From NCBI RefSeq assembly GCF_000763905.1, contig NZ_JRKN01000005.1, forward strand, positions 124,001 through 188,000: a stretch of 64,000 nucleotides of DNA. The letters are read 5' to 3'. This DNA comes from Paracoccus halophilus. Its GTDB lineage: Bacteria; Pseudomonadota; Alphaproteobacteria; Rhodobacterales; Rhodobacteraceae. The position numbers were made by a program, and so were the translations under genes. Below the pieces are notes generated by a model. It made no database searches. It was given only the letters and a program-made list of their open reading frames with translations, and was not told where the DNA came from. Of this stretch, positions 1 through 8,284 are shown one piece after another (position 1 is the stretch's first letter; each line of letters starts with the position of its first letter).

Positions 1-395
1 CGGATATTGCCGGCGCGCAGGGCCGGGCTGATCGCGCCGGCCTCGCCCGCGGTCAGCCTGCGGCAGCCTTCGCCCATCTCGGTCTGCAGAAAGGCATCCA
101 GAACCGCCTCGGCCTCGGGGCGCTGCGCGGTGACGACCAGGCCCTGATGCAGAGCCTCGATCCCGGCCGCAGGCGCCACCTCGGCCCAGATATCGCGGCT
201 GCGGCGGGCGTGACGCCAGATCGCGCCGGATTGCTGGCCGGTCACGGTGACAAAGCCGAAATTGCGGATCGAGGCGCCATTGGCCTGATTGTCGCGGTCC
301 AGCACCACCACGGATTTGCCCGCCCGGCGGGCGATCAGCGCATGGGCAAGTCCCAGAATGCCCGCACCGACCACTGCAAGATCGTATTGCTTCAC
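1..395 (-). CDS. FAD-dependent amine oxidase, TIGR03364 family (partial, runs off left edge)
   Basis: Only the first 131 or so residues are in the window. They show an N-terminal Rossmann fold with the dinucleotide motif GAGILG at residues 10-15, an acidic residue ending the second strand (VVLDRD), and the stretch GFVTVTGQ typical of TIGR03364 flavoproteins. Members of this family sit in phosphonate gene clusters and are thought to oxidise 2-aminoethylphosphonate or its N-methyl form; the substrate here is inferred from the neighbours. The start is a GTG that overlaps the stop of the upstream LysR gene by four bases (GTGA), so the two genes are co-transcribed and translationally coupled. A downstream phosphonoacetaldehyde-processing enzyme would be expected beyond the left edge but cannot be seen. 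Confidence 0.8.
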   Translation of the reverse strand, partial: MKQYDLAVVGAGILGLAHALIARRAGKSVVVLDRDNQANGASIRNFGFVTVTGQQSGAIWRHARRSRDIWAEVAPAAGIEALHQGLVVTAQRPEAEAVLDAFLQTEMGEGCRRLTAGEAGAISPALRAGNI

Positions 396-1309
396 TTGGT
401 TTCTCCATTCGTTTCGCGATGCGTTTCGGTGCCGGTCGCGATCTCGAAAAAGGCCTCGATCGCAGCGACCAGCTGCATGTTTTCGGGCGCGGTGACGTAA
501 TGCCCGGCGGCCAGCGTCGGATCGTTCAGCGGCACGATCACCAGATCGGCGCGGCCGGCGATCTCGCCCTCCAGCGCGATGCCCACGCCGATACCGGCAC
601 CGACCGCATCGGCCATCGAGGACCACGAGCCGACCTCGACCATGGTCTGCAGCCTGACCCCGGCGCTGTTCGCCGCCCTCTCGAAGATCAGCCTGGTGCC
701 CGAACTGGCCTCGCGCCGCACGATCGGATAATCGGTGATGTCCCGCCACGCGACGCCGGTTCGCGCCTGCGCCACCAGCGGGTGATCGGTCGGCACCATC
801 AGCACGACACGCTCCTGCCGCAGCAGGCGGCTGAAATGGCCCGCCGGCGGTTCGGCGGCGGTGACCAGCGCGATATCCGTCAGGTTTTCATCCAGCCGCC
901 GGATCAGATCCTGCGAGGCCATGCAGCGCGCCTCGATCCGGATGCGCGGATAGCGGCGGACGAATTCGGAGATCAGCGGCATGGCGAACTGATGCGCGGA
1001 ATAGCCGATGCGCAGAACGCCGCTTTCCAGCATCCGCTGATCGTTCAGCATCTGCTCGATATCGTCGCTCAGCGCCAGGGCCGCGCGCACCTTTTGAAAG
1101 ACCTCGGCGCCCAGCGGGGTCAGCTGAAAGCTTTTGCCCTTGCGCAGGAAAAGCTGCGCCCGCGCCAGGTTTTCCATCGCCCGAACCTGGGTCGAGACCG
1201 ACGGCTGCGACATGCGCAGATCCTGGGCGGCATCGATCACGGTGCCGGTGCGGGCGACCGCCTCGAAGGCGCGCATCTGGCTGAGGGTCAGTCGGGGATT
1301 ATAGGCCAT
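392..1309 (-). CDS. LysR-family regulator of aminoethylphosphonate catabolism/uptake
   Basis: A full-length LysR protein of 305 residues. The winged helix-turn-helix is at residues 8-66 (LSQMRAFEAVARTGTVIDAA, then SQPSVSTQVRAME), followed by the usual periplasmic-binding-protein-like effector domain. It resembles the TIGR03339 group found next to 2-aminoethylphosphonate genes. It is divergent from the ABC transporter and overlaps the FAD oxidase by four bases. The 162 bp up to the binding-protein start carry a TATTAG-N7-CTAATA repeat, a good candidate operator for controlling both directions. The effector is probably a phosphonate or an aldehyde derived from it, by inference. The family call is firm; the ligand is not proven. 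Confidence 0.85.
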   Translation of the reverse strand: MAYNPRLTLSQMRAFEAVARTGTVIDAAQDLRMSQPSVSTQVRAMENLARAQLFLRKGKSFQLTPLGAEVFQKVRAALALSDDIEQMLNDQRMLESGVLRIGYSAHQFAMPLISEFVRRYPRIRIEARCMASQDLIRRLDENLTDIALVTAAEPPAGHFSRLLRQERVVLMVPTDHPLVAQARTGVAWRDITDYPIVRREASSGTRLIFERAANSAGVRLQTMVEVGSWSSMADAVGAGIGVGIALEGEIAGRADLVIVPLNDPTLAAGHYVTAPENMQLVAAIEAFFEIATGTETHRETNGETK

Positions 1310-1354
1310 GGCGTCCTGCGGGCGGTTTGCGACGGTTTCGTGACGAAGGGCTTA

Positions 1355-1373
1355 TATTAGACAATACCTAATA
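1355..1373. promoter_or_regulatory. Perfect inverted repeat TATTAG-N7-CTAATA, probable LysR operator
   Basis: Six-base arms are perfectly complementary around a 7-base spacer, and the repeat contains the T-N11-A core typical of LysR-type sites. It lies 46 bp before the regulator start and about 100 bp before the transporter start, in an AT-rich stretch unlike the surrounding GC-rich DNA. The symmetry is seen directly; binding by the adjacent LysR protein is inferred. Confidence 0.6.
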
Positions 1374-1471
1374 ACTAACCTTGTCATTAAACATATACAT
1401 CGCCGTGATAGCCGATTCCAAGTGAACATTTGGCGACAGAATCGCTGCTGGCGCCCTTGCAGGAAAAGACA

Positions 1472-2503
1472 ATGAGGTTACCGATGAATCCGATGCGTAT
1501 ATGCCTTGCCGCCCTGATCGCCGCCGGAATTGCCCCGGCGGCACAGGCGCAGCAAACGACGCTGACCGTCTATACCGCCTTCGAGGCCGAGGACCTGCAG
1601 CGCTACAAGGAAGCTTTCGAGGCCGAGAATCCCGATATCTCGATCGAATGGGTCCGCGATTCGACCGGCATCATCACCGCCAAGCTGCTGGCGGAAAAGG
1701 ACAACCCCGTTGCGGATGCGATCTGGGGCCTGGCCGCCAGCTCGCTTCTGCTGATGAAGTCCGAAGGCATGCTGGAGCCCTATGCCCCCAAGGGGGTCGA
1801 GGCGCTGGATGCGCGTTTCGTCGATACCTCGCAGCCGCCCGCCTGGATCGGGCTGGACGCCTGGATCGCGGCGCTTTGCGTGAACACGATCGAGCTTGAA
1901 AAGACCGGCGCGCCGGTTCCGGCGAGCTGGGAAGACCTGACCAGGCCCGAATACGAAGGCATGGTCGCGATGCCCAATCCGGCCTCGTCCGGCACCGGCT
2001 TTCTCGATGTCTCGGCATGGCTGCAGATGTTCGGCGAGGAAAAGGGCTGGGACTACATGGACCGGCTGCACAAGAACATCGCCTTCTACACCCATTCGGG
2101 CTCGAAGCCCTGCAAGGATGCCGCCCGCGGCGAGGTTCCGATCGGCGTGTCCTTCGCCTTCCGCGGCGCCAAGTCGATCAGCGAGGGCGCGCCGCTTGCG
2201 GTGGTGATGCCCTCGGAAGGGTCGGGCTGGGACATGGAGGCCGCCGCCATCGTCGCCGGCACCGACTTCCCCGAAGAGGCGCAGCGCCTGATGGACTGGA
2301 CCGTCAGCGAGAATGCGATGAAGCAGTACAATGTCGGCTATGCCGTCGTCGCCACCCCGGGAATCGCCCAGCCGGTCGAGAACTATCCCGAGGGCGCGCT
2401 GGACGCGATGATCGAGAACGATTTCGAATGGGCCGCCAATAATCGCGAGCAGATCCTCAAGGAATGGTCGGCGCGCTACGACAGCAAATCCGAAGCGCAG
2501 TAA
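1472..2503 (+). CDS. ABC transporter periplasmic substrate-binding protein, 2-aminoethylphosphonate type
   Basis: An extracellular solute-binding protein of 343 residues with a Sec signal peptide (hydrophobic run ending in AQAQQ). The body shows segments characteristic of the TIGR03261 (PhnS2-type) 2-aminoethylphosphonate-binding proteins, such as DSTGIITAKLLAEKDNP, WGLAASSLLLM, MPNPASSGTGFLDVSAWLQM and HSGSKPCK. It should capture the phosphonate in the periplasm and deliver it to the permease encoded downstream. Start choice: AGGAAAAG lies 5-6 bases before the ATG at 1472; a second ATG at 1484 also has a GAGG ahead of it and cannot be excluded. A farther upstream TTG would place extra residues before the signal peptide and is unlikely. 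First gene of a three-gene transport operon. Confidence 0.88.
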   Translation: MRLPMNPMRICLAALIAAGIAPAAQAQQTTLTVYTAFEAEDLQRYKEAFEAENPDISIEWVRDSTGIITAKLLAEKDNPVADAIWGLAASSLLLMKSEGMLEPYAPKGVEALDARFVDTSQPPAWIGLDAWIAALCVNTIELEKTGAPVPASWEDLTRPEYEGMVAMPNPASSGTGFLDVSAWLQMFGEEKGWDYMDRLHKNIAFYTHSGSKPCKDAARGEVPIGVSFAFRGAKSISEGAPLAVVMPSEGSGWDMEAAAIVAGTDFPEEAQRLMDWTVSENAMKQYNVGYAVVATPGIAQPVENYPEGALDAMIENDFEWAANNREQILKEWSARYDSKSEAQ

Positions 2504-2566
2504 CCCGGGACAGGGGGCGGTGCGTCGCGCGCCGCCCCTTCCCCTATTTTATGAACGAGGTCCGAC

Positions 2567-3640
2567 ATGTCGTCCGACAGTTATCTTCAGGTCAAGAATG
2601 TCACCAAGGAATTCGGCGATTTCACCGCCCTGCGCGATGTGTCGCTGGATGTCGAAAAAGGTGAATTCGTTTGCTTTCTCGGGCCGTCCGGCTGTGGCAA
2701 GACGACGCTGCTCAGGGCGATTGCCGGGCTGGATATCCAGACCATGGGCACCATCATCCAGGACGGCCGCGACATTTCGGACCTGCCGCCGTCGGAACGC
2801 GATTTCGGCATCGTCTTTCAATCCTATGCCCTGTTTCCCAACCTGACCGTCGCCAACAATGTCGGCTTCGGCCTGATCGGTTCGGGCAAGTCGCGGGCCC
2901 AGATCAACGCGCAGGTGCAGGCGCTGCTGAAACAGGTGGGCCTGCCCGAACAGGGCAACAAATACCCCTCGCAGCTTTCGGGCGGCCAGCAGCAGCGGGT
3001 CGCGCTGGCCCGCGCGCTGGCGACCGAGCCGAACCTGTTGCTGCTGGACGAGCCGCTGTCGGCGCTTGACGCCAAGGTGCGGGTGCATCTGCGCGGCCAG
3101 CTGAAAGAGCTGCAGCGTTCGCTGGGCCTGACCACGATCATGGTGACCCACGATCAGGAAGAGGCGCTGAACCTGGCGGATCGGATCGTTGTGCTGTCGC
3201 AGGGCCGGATCGAACAGGTCGGCACCCCGATCGAGATCTATGCCCAGCCCGCCAACGCCTTTGTCGCCGATTTCGTCGGCGAGATGAATTTCATCGACGC
3301 GCGCAAGATCGACAATGGCCACATCTCGATCGGCGAGATCAGGCTTGCCGCCGAGGCCGCGCATCTGAACGGTTCGGACCGGGTGATCGCCGCGATCCGC
3401 CCCGAGGATGTGCAGGTCCAAAGCGCCGAGGCCACGCCCAACAATTTCGACGTGGATGTGCGCCATATCGAGTTCTGCGGCGCCTATCTGCGCGCGACCC
3501 TGGGGGATCGCCGCCTGGGCGATGTCTCGTTCCGGGCGGATCTGTCGATGAACCTGGTCCGTCGGCTGCAGGTGCATCAGGGCGGGCGGCTGACCATCGC
3601 CATGCCGCCCGAAAGACTGCGCGTCTATCCTGCCAACTGA
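2567..3640 (+). CDS. ABC transporter ATP-binding protein, 2-aminoethylphosphonate type
   Basis: A 357-residue ATPase that powers the uptake system. Visible motifs are Walker A GPSGCGKTT (about residue 39), the Q-loop VFQSYALFPN, the ABC signature LSGGQQQR, Walker B LLLLDEPLSALD and the H-loop TIMVTHDQEEA. Residues after about 240 form a C-terminal TOBE-like regulatory domain (AAIRPEDVQV), as in transporters for polyamines, iron and phosphonates. It starts 63 bp after the binding-protein gene and is followed by the permease after 11 bp. The nearest families are the AEP-type (TIGR03258/03265) proteins; the exact substrate rests on the binding protein and the locus. Confidence 0.88.
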   Translation: MSSDSYLQVKNVTKEFGDFTALRDVSLDVEKGEFVCFLGPSGCGKTTLLRAIAGLDIQTMGTIIQDGRDISDLPPSERDFGIVFQSYALFPNLTVANNVGFGLIGSGKSRAQINAQVQALLKQVGLPEQGNKYPSQLSGGQQQRVALARALATEPNLLLLDEPLSALDAKVRVHLRGQLKELQRSLGLTTIMVTHDQEEALNLADRIVVLSQGRIEQVGTPIEIYAQPANAFVADFVGEMNFIDARKIDNGHISIGEIRLAAEAAHLNGSDRVIAAIRPEDVQVQSAEATPNNFDVDVRHIEFCGAYLRATLGDRRLGDVSFRADLSMNLVRRLQVHQGGRLTIAMPPERLRVYPAN

Positions 3641-3651
3641 TCGGGTAAAAC

Positions 3652-5670
3652 ATGGCTGTCCTTGCTCAACACGATCTTCAGATCACCCGCCGCCGCGTCC
3701 AGCCGAAACCCGCCAGGGACGAGGTCTGGCAGCGCGGCCTGATCGTGGTCATCATCGCCTATCTGTTCTTCGGGCTGGTCATGCCGCTGGCGATGGTCTT
3801 CACCAAATCGCTGCAGACCTATGCCTTCTATCCCGAACAGGTCACCATCGCCTTCCAGATGCCCGATGGCAGCCATGCCGAGCCGCGCTCGCTGCAGGAC
3901 TGGCTGGACGATTCGGGCGCCGAGGCGAATGACGGGCTGCGCGCCTCGGAACGGACCCGCATCCAGATCGTGCGCATCATCCCCAAGAACGCGCGCGCGG
4001 ATGTCGAATCCTTCCGTGTGACGGATCTGTCCGCGGATGGCGGCCAGTTGCTGATCGACGGCGTGCCCAGCGAGGCCGGGCAAAGCTATGACGTGCCGCG
4101 CGCGCAGCTGGGCAAGGTGCAGGTGCGGCCGCAGGTCAGCTATGGGCTGGGGAATTACGGCTATTACTTCTCGCAGCCCTCGCTGTTCAATTCGATCCTG
4201 AATTCCTTCATCATCGCGATGATCGTGGTGGTGATCGTGGTGCCGCTGGCCTTCGGCTATGCCTACGGGATCATGCGCACGAGGATGCGCGGCAAGGCAT
4301 TCTTTCGCCTCGCGGCGACGGTGCCGGTGCTGGTGCCCTCCCTCTTGCCGGCCATCGGGCTGATCTATCTGTTCGGCAATCAGGGCATCCTGACGCCCCT
4401 GCTGATGGGCCAGTCGATCTATGGCCCCATCGGCATCGTGATGGCCAGCGTCTTTTTCACCTTTCCCCATGCGATGATCATCATGATCGTGGCGCTGAGC
4501 ACCTCTGACCAGCGCCTTTACGAGGCATCCGAGGTTCTGGGCGCCTCGAAATGGCGGACCTTCTGGGTGGTGACGATCCCGGGCGCCCGCTACGGGCTGA
4601 TCTCTGCGGCTTTCGTGGTCTTCACGCTGGTGCTGACCGATTTCGGCGTGCCGAAGGTGGTCGGCGGCGATTTCAACATGCTGGCGCTGGATATCTACAA
4701 GCAGGTGATCGGGCAGCAGAATTTCCAGGTGGGGGCGGTCGTCTCGATGGTGCTTCTGGTGCCCGCCGTCGTCGCCTTTGCGGTCGATCGCATCGTCTCG
4801 CGCCGGCAGGTGGCGATCATGTCGGCCAAGGCCGTGCCCTTCCAGCCCGAGCATAATCCGCGGCTGGACAGCGCCATGCTGATCCTGTGCTCGGTCGTGG
4901 CGGTGTTCATCCTCGGCATTCTCGCCATGTGCCAGTTCGCCGCGCTGGCGCGGTTCTGGCCCTATAACCTGACGCCGGGCCTGTCGCATTACGATTTCAG
5001 CAAGGTCGATGGCGGCGGTTGGGGCGCCTATTTCAATTCGCTGAAGCTGGCCGTTCTGGTCTCGACCATCGGTGCCGCCATCGTCTTTCTGGGCGCCAAC
5101 ATGGTCGAGAAGGCCCGCGGCTTTCAGATCGGCCGGACCATCCTGCAATTCCTGTCGATGATGCCGATGGCGATTCCGGGGATGGTCCTGGGTCTGGCCT
5201 ATATCTTCTTCTTCAACGATCCGGCCAATCCGCTGCATTTCCTCTATGGAACCATGGCGATCCTGGTCATCAACACCTCGATCCACCTGTGGACCGTGTC
5301 GCATCTGACGGCCAGCACGGCGCTCAAGCAGATGGACAAGGAATTCGAGGCGGTGGCCATGTCGCTGAAACAGCCCTTCTGGCGCATGCTCAGCCGGGTC
5401 AGCGCGCCGGTCTGCCTGCCGGCGATCAGCGAAATCTGGCTGTATTACTTCGTCAATGCGATGACGACGGTCTCGGCCGTGGTGTTCCTTTACAGTCCGC
5501 AGACGCAGCTTGCCTCGATCGCGGTGCTTAACATGGACGATGCGGGCGATATCGCGCCGGCCGCGGCGATGGGCATGATGATCTTCTATACCAATGCGCT
5601 GGTCCGCATCCTGTATTCGCTTGCGACCGGGCGGTTGATGGGACGGCTGCAGGCGTGGCGCCATCGATAG
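3652..5670 (+). CDS. Fused double-domain ABC permease, 2-aminoethylphosphonate type
   Basis: An inner-membrane permease of 672 residues that carries two binding-protein-dependent transport domains in one chain, so a single gene replaces two permease subunits. The first membrane helix is at about residues 27-52; the first transport domain covers about 170-380 and the second about 450-660. EAA-loop sequences are visible in both halves (YEASEVLGASKWRTFWVVTI and FEAVAMSLKQPFWRMLSRV). It resembles TIGR03262, usually near 550 residues; here an extra hydrophilic region of roughly 110 residues (about 55-165) lies between the first helix and the first domain, predicted to face the periplasm. The gene ends the operon, and no clear terminator follows. 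Confidence 0.88.
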   Translation: MAVLAQHDLQITRRRVQPKPARDEVWQRGLIVVIIAYLFFGLVMPLAMVFTKSLQTYAFYPEQVTIAFQMPDGSHAEPRSLQDWLDDSGAEANDGLRASERTRIQIVRIIPKNARADVESFRVTDLSADGGQLLIDGVPSEAGQSYDVPRAQLGKVQVRPQVSYGLGNYGYYFSQPSLFNSILNSFIIAMIVVVIVVPLAFGYAYGIMRTRMRGKAFFRLAATVPVLVPSLLPAIGLIYLFGNQGILTPLLMGQSIYGPIGIVMASVFFTFPHAMIIMIVALSTSDQRLYEASEVLGASKWRTFWVVTIPGARYGLISAAFVVFTLVLTDFGVPKVVGGDFNMLALDIYKQVIGQQNFQVGAVVSMVLLVPAVVAFAVDRIVSRRQVAIMSAKAVPFQPEHNPRLDSAMLILCSVVAVFILGILAMCQFAALARFWPYNLTPGLSHYDFSKVDGGGWGAYFNSLKLAVLVSTIGAAIVFLGANMVEKARGFQIGRTILQFLSMMPMAIPGMVLGLAYIFFFNDPANPLHFLYGTMAILVINTSIHLWTVSHLTASTALKQMDKEFEAVAMSLKQPFWRMLSRVSAPVCLPAISEIWLYYFVNAMTTVSAVVFLYSPQTQLASIAVLNMDDAGDIAPAAAMGMMIFYTNALVRILYSLATGRLMGRLQAWRHR

Positions 5671-5772
5671 GCGCAGCTTCTGGTTGTTCAGCCCTTGCGT
5701 TGGCCGCAACCGTCATGTTCTGGCTATGAAACAAGAACGAGTCCTGACCCTAGCGGCGAAGAATCACGAAAA

Positions 5773-5907
5773 ATGGGGGGAATATTGCGTATCAAACATC
5801 CGCTTAGTGCTCTGGGCTACCTGCCGCCGGCCCCGGAAACCATCATCCGATAGACCAAAGCCCGGCCATGCACTAACAATCAGCATGGACCACTCAAGTT
5901 AGGCTGA
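5773..5907 (+). pseudogene. 3' remnant of an IS3-family transposase (OrfB C-terminus) with element end
   Basis: Read in the frame starting at 5773, the DNA encodes HPLSALGYLPPAPETII. This corresponds to the extreme C-terminus of IS3-family OrfB transposases (usually HSALGYRPPAPE). A TAG at 5851 interrupts the frame, and the remaining codons run through the usual tail and IS-end-like sequence (TGGACCACTCAAGTTAGGCT) to a TGA at 5905. No DDE catalytic core remains upstream, so this is a dead fragment, not a functional element. It lies between the phosphonate transporter and the dehydrogenase and marks an old insertion or deletion. The family call rests on recognition of the tail motif only. Confidence 0.6.
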
Positions 5908-5933
5908 TCAGAATGGCGAGAGGGAGTTTCAGA

Positions 5934-6710
5934 ATGGGCAGAGTACAAGACAAGGTAGCGATCGTGACGGGCGCTTCGCTGGGGCTGGGCGAATCCATGG
6001 CGAGGATGCTGGCGCGGGAGGGCGCGAAAGTGGTCCTCACCGACATCAAGGACGAGGAAGGCGAGCGGGTGGCGAAGGCCATCGCCGACGCCGGCGGCAC
6101 AGCGATCTATCTCCATCACGACGTCACCGTCGAGAGGGATTGGGAGCAGGTGATGCAGGCCACCCTTGACCGCTTCGGCCGGCTCGACGTGCTGGCCAAC
6201 AATGCCGGCGTCGGCTGGGGCGGGCCGCCCGAAGAGGAGACGCTGGAACGCTGGCGCCAGCTGATGAGCGTCAATCTCGACGGTGTGTTCCTCGGCACCA
6301 AACACGCGATCCTGGCGATGAAGCGGAACGACCCGCCGGGCGGCTCGATCATCAACCTCTCCTCAATCGAAGGGCTGGTCGGCGATCCCAATCTCGGTGC
6401 TTATAACGCGTCGAAGGGCGGCGTGCGGCTCTACACCAAGTCGACCGCGCTCTATTGCGCCAAGGCGGGCCTGAACATCCGTGTGAACTCGGTTCATCCC
6501 GGCTATATCTGGACGCCGATGGTTGAGAACCACCTGGCGCAGCAGGGCGACGTCGAGGAAGGCCGCCAGGCCCTGAACGCCCTGCACCCGATCGGCCATG
6601 TCGGCGAACCGGACGACATCGCCTATGGCGTGCTCTATCTTGCCTCGGACGAATCGAAGTTCGTGACCGGCACCGAACTGGTCATCGACGGTGGCTACAC
6701 CGCCCAATAG
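5934..6710 (+). CDS. Short-chain dehydrogenase/reductase (SDR), substrate unknown
   Basis: A classical SDR of 258 residues, full length for the family. It has the cofactor motif TGASLGLG, an aspartate after strand 2 (LTDIKD, which favours NAD(H)), the NNAG motif, the active-site serine in NLSSIEG and the YNASKGG catalytic Tyr-x-x-x-Lys, and the usual C-terminal GTELVIDGGYTAQ. It resembles cyclopentanol dehydrogenase and 3-oxoacyl-reductase-like proteins; the substrate cannot be told. The ATG at 5934 is chosen because AGGGAG sits 7 bases ahead; an in-frame ATG at 5913 lacks such a site. It stands alone, directly after an IS3 remnant and before 550 bp without recognised genes, so it may have been acquired separately from its neighbours. 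Confidence 0.82.
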   Translation: MGRVQDKVAIVTGASLGLGESMARMLAREGAKVVLTDIKDEEGERVAKAIADAGGTAIYLHHDVTVERDWEQVMQATLDRFGRLDVLANNAGVGWGGPPEEETLERWRQLMSVNLDGVFLGTKHAILAMKRNDPPGGSIINLSSIEGLVGDPNLGAYNASKGGVRLYTKSTALYCAKAGLNIRVNSVHPGYIWTPMVENHLAQQGDVEEGRQALNALHPIGHVGEPDDIAYGVLYLASDESKFVTGTELVIDGGYTAQ

Positions 6711-7260
6711 GCGCCGGTGGTTGCGTGGCAAGCTTCTCTGTCGATTGATAACGGCTGATTTCGAGACATATGCCACCGGCTCCGCAAACGCCCGGGCATC
6801 CTGATTTACCCGCTGTCGGTTTCCCGATATGGAGGAATCTGGCGTTCCAGAGCGGGTAGCGCCCTGTTTTGACGCCCTCCGCTTTCACCGTCAGTACGGG
6901 GGTGCAGTATGAGCGTGTGGTTCCCATCATGCCGTGCTTGGTCGGTCGCGCCACCTGCGGGCCATGGTCATGCGATCATGTCCAAAGCCGGATCGAGGCA
7001 GGAATATCCTTGCAGATTATCACGAACCGGTGGCGTTTCTGCTTCAGAAAGCCGTTCGCCGGGCGAATGATCACCCCCATTCGCTTGCCCGGCTCGGCCA
7101 GGGCCGACATCCGTGAGCCATCCAGATCATGGCACCCCATCGCTTCAGACATCGGATCAGAACGCAACTGGAATGACAGGCCGGCAGCGACCCGTCCCGC
7201 TGGTGGACAGGCCGCAACCGTGCCCGTAACATCCGCCGGTCACGCGCGGAAAGGCCGGCC
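6711..7260. other. 550-bp region without a recognisable gene
   Basis: Short open frames exist on both strands (for example 6682-6954 and 6976-7167 on the minus strand, 6869-7306 on the plus strand), but none has a convincing ribosome-binding site or a family motif, and they overlap each other. With the IS3 remnant on the other side of the dehydrogenase gene, the region may be decayed mobile-element DNA. That is an inference; no terminal repeats were identified. Confidence 0.4.
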
Positions 7261-7848
7261 ATGCCCGCAAAAGACCCCAGACTCGACAGTTTCTTCGCCG
7301 GGCTGACCGATTGGCGGGACGAGCTTCTGGCCCTGCGCGCCCTGCTTCTGGCGAGCCCCCTGACCGAGGAGTTCAAGTGGCAGTCGCCCGTCTATACATG
7401 GCAGGGGGCGAATCTGGCAATAATCTGGGGCTTTCGCGACCATGCCACGCTGGGCTTCTTCAAGGGCGTGCTGCTGCGCGATGCCGCCGGAATCCTGTCG
7501 AAGCCCGGCGACAATTCCCGCTCCTCGCGCGTGGTGCATTTCACCGACACGGCGCGGATCGCCGCGCTGAAGCCGGTCCTGAGCGCGTACATCGCCGAAG
7601 CCATCGAACTGGAGCGATCCGGCCATAAGGTCGTCTTCGCCAAGGACGACCTTGCCTATCCCGACGAACTGGGGGCGCGGCTTGCGGCCGATCCCGAGTT
7701 CCGCACCGCCTTCGAAGGGCTGACGCCCGGCCGCCGCCGTGGCTGGGTGCTGCATTTCTCGGGCGCCCGGCAATCGGCCACGCGGGTCTCGCGGATCGAC
7801 AAGGCGGCGCCCAAGATCCTGGCAGGCAAGGGGATGCAGGACCGCTGA
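7261..7848 (+). CDS. YdeI/OmdA-like DUF1801 domain protein
   Basis: A 195-residue cytoplasmic protein. The N-terminal half (about 15-130) matches the DUF1801 fold (WQSPVYTWQGANLAII, then HATLGFFKG), and the C-terminal part (about 145-190) has the OmdA-type segment AFEGLTPGRRRGWVLHFSGARQ... followed by IDKAAPKILAGKG. Related YdeI proteins have been connected to stress resistance and iron handling, but no biochemical role is settled. It stands alone, convergent with rpsO, and shares with it a GC-rich hairpin region downstream. AAGG lies just upstream of the ATG. Confident as a family member; function unknown. Confidence 0.8.
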   Translation: MPAKDPRLDSFFAGLTDWRDELLALRALLLASPLTEEFKWQSPVYTWQGANLAIIWGFRDHATLGFFKGVLLRDAAGILSKPGDNSRSSRVVHFTDTARIAALKPVLSAYIAEAIELERSGHKVVFAKDDLAYPDELGARLAADPEFRTAFEGLTPGRRRGWVLHFSGARQSATRVSRIDKAAPKILAGKGMQDR

Positions 7849-7890
7849 CCCCGGCGCCGGCCGCGATGCGTGCCGCCGGCGCGCAACAGG

Positions 7891-7917
7891 AAACGCCCGC
7901 GGCTTTCGCCACGGGCG
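7891..7917 (-). terminator. Rho-independent terminator after rpsO
   Basis: Arms CGCCCG and CGGGCG pair at the ends of a longer stem (CGCCCGtGGC-GAAA-GCCgCGGGCG on the minus strand), closed by a GAAA tetraloop with one G-T wobble, and followed by TTT in the minus direction. It lies 26 bp past the rpsO stop. It may also act on the converging YdeI-like gene. Confidence 0.75.
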
Positions 7918-7942
7918 CCTGACTTGCGGCAACCGGATCGGA

Positions 7943-8212
7943 TCAGCGGCGGATGCCCAGACGCTTGATCAGGTCCTGATAGCGCGCCTCGTCCTTGCGC
8001 TTGACATAGTCCAGCAGCTTGCGGCGCTGCGCGACCAGCTTCAGCAGACCGCGACGCGAATGGTTGTCTTTCTTATGCGTCTTGAAATGCTCGGTCAGCG
8101 TCGAGATGCGCGAGGTCAGGATCGCGACCTGCACCTCGGGCGAGCCGGTATCGCCCTTCTTGGTGGCGAATTCGGTCATCAGGCGGTTCTTTTCTTCAAC
8201 CGTAATCGACAT
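7943..8212 (-). CDS. rpsO: 30S ribosomal protein S15
   Basis: An 89-residue protein, the normal length for bacterial S15, which binds 16S rRNA and helps assemble the platform of the small subunit. Recognisable segments are [29 protein letters not shown] and the C-terminal [12 protein letters not shown]. The ATG at 8212 has AAAGGAG eight bases ahead; a longer frame upstream is not used. rpsO is usually followed by pnp, but here it is a single gene ending in its own terminator and facing the YdeI-like gene. Autoregulation through the leader is known for the family; no specific fold was established here. Confidence 0.97.
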   Translation of the reverse strand: MSITVEEKNRLMTEFATKKGDTGSPEVQVAILTSRISTLTEHFKTHKKDNHSRRGLLKLVAQRRKLLDYVKRKDEARYQDLIKRLGIRR

Positions 8213-8284
8213 CGTGGGCTCCTTTCGAAAGCAAGGGGTTATGGCACAGGCCGGGATGTCGTCCAGCACAGGCCCATGGAGAAA

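Noticed and set aside
3625..5709. 694-residue open frame on the minus strand opposite the permease gene
   Set aside because: Histidine/aspartate-rich shadow of a GC-rich coding strand; no start signal or family motif, and the permease is clear on the other strand.
6682..6954. Small minus-strand frame downstream of the dehydrogenase
   Set aside because: No RBS and no family I could name; overlaps the dehydrogenase end. Kept only as part of the unassigned gap.
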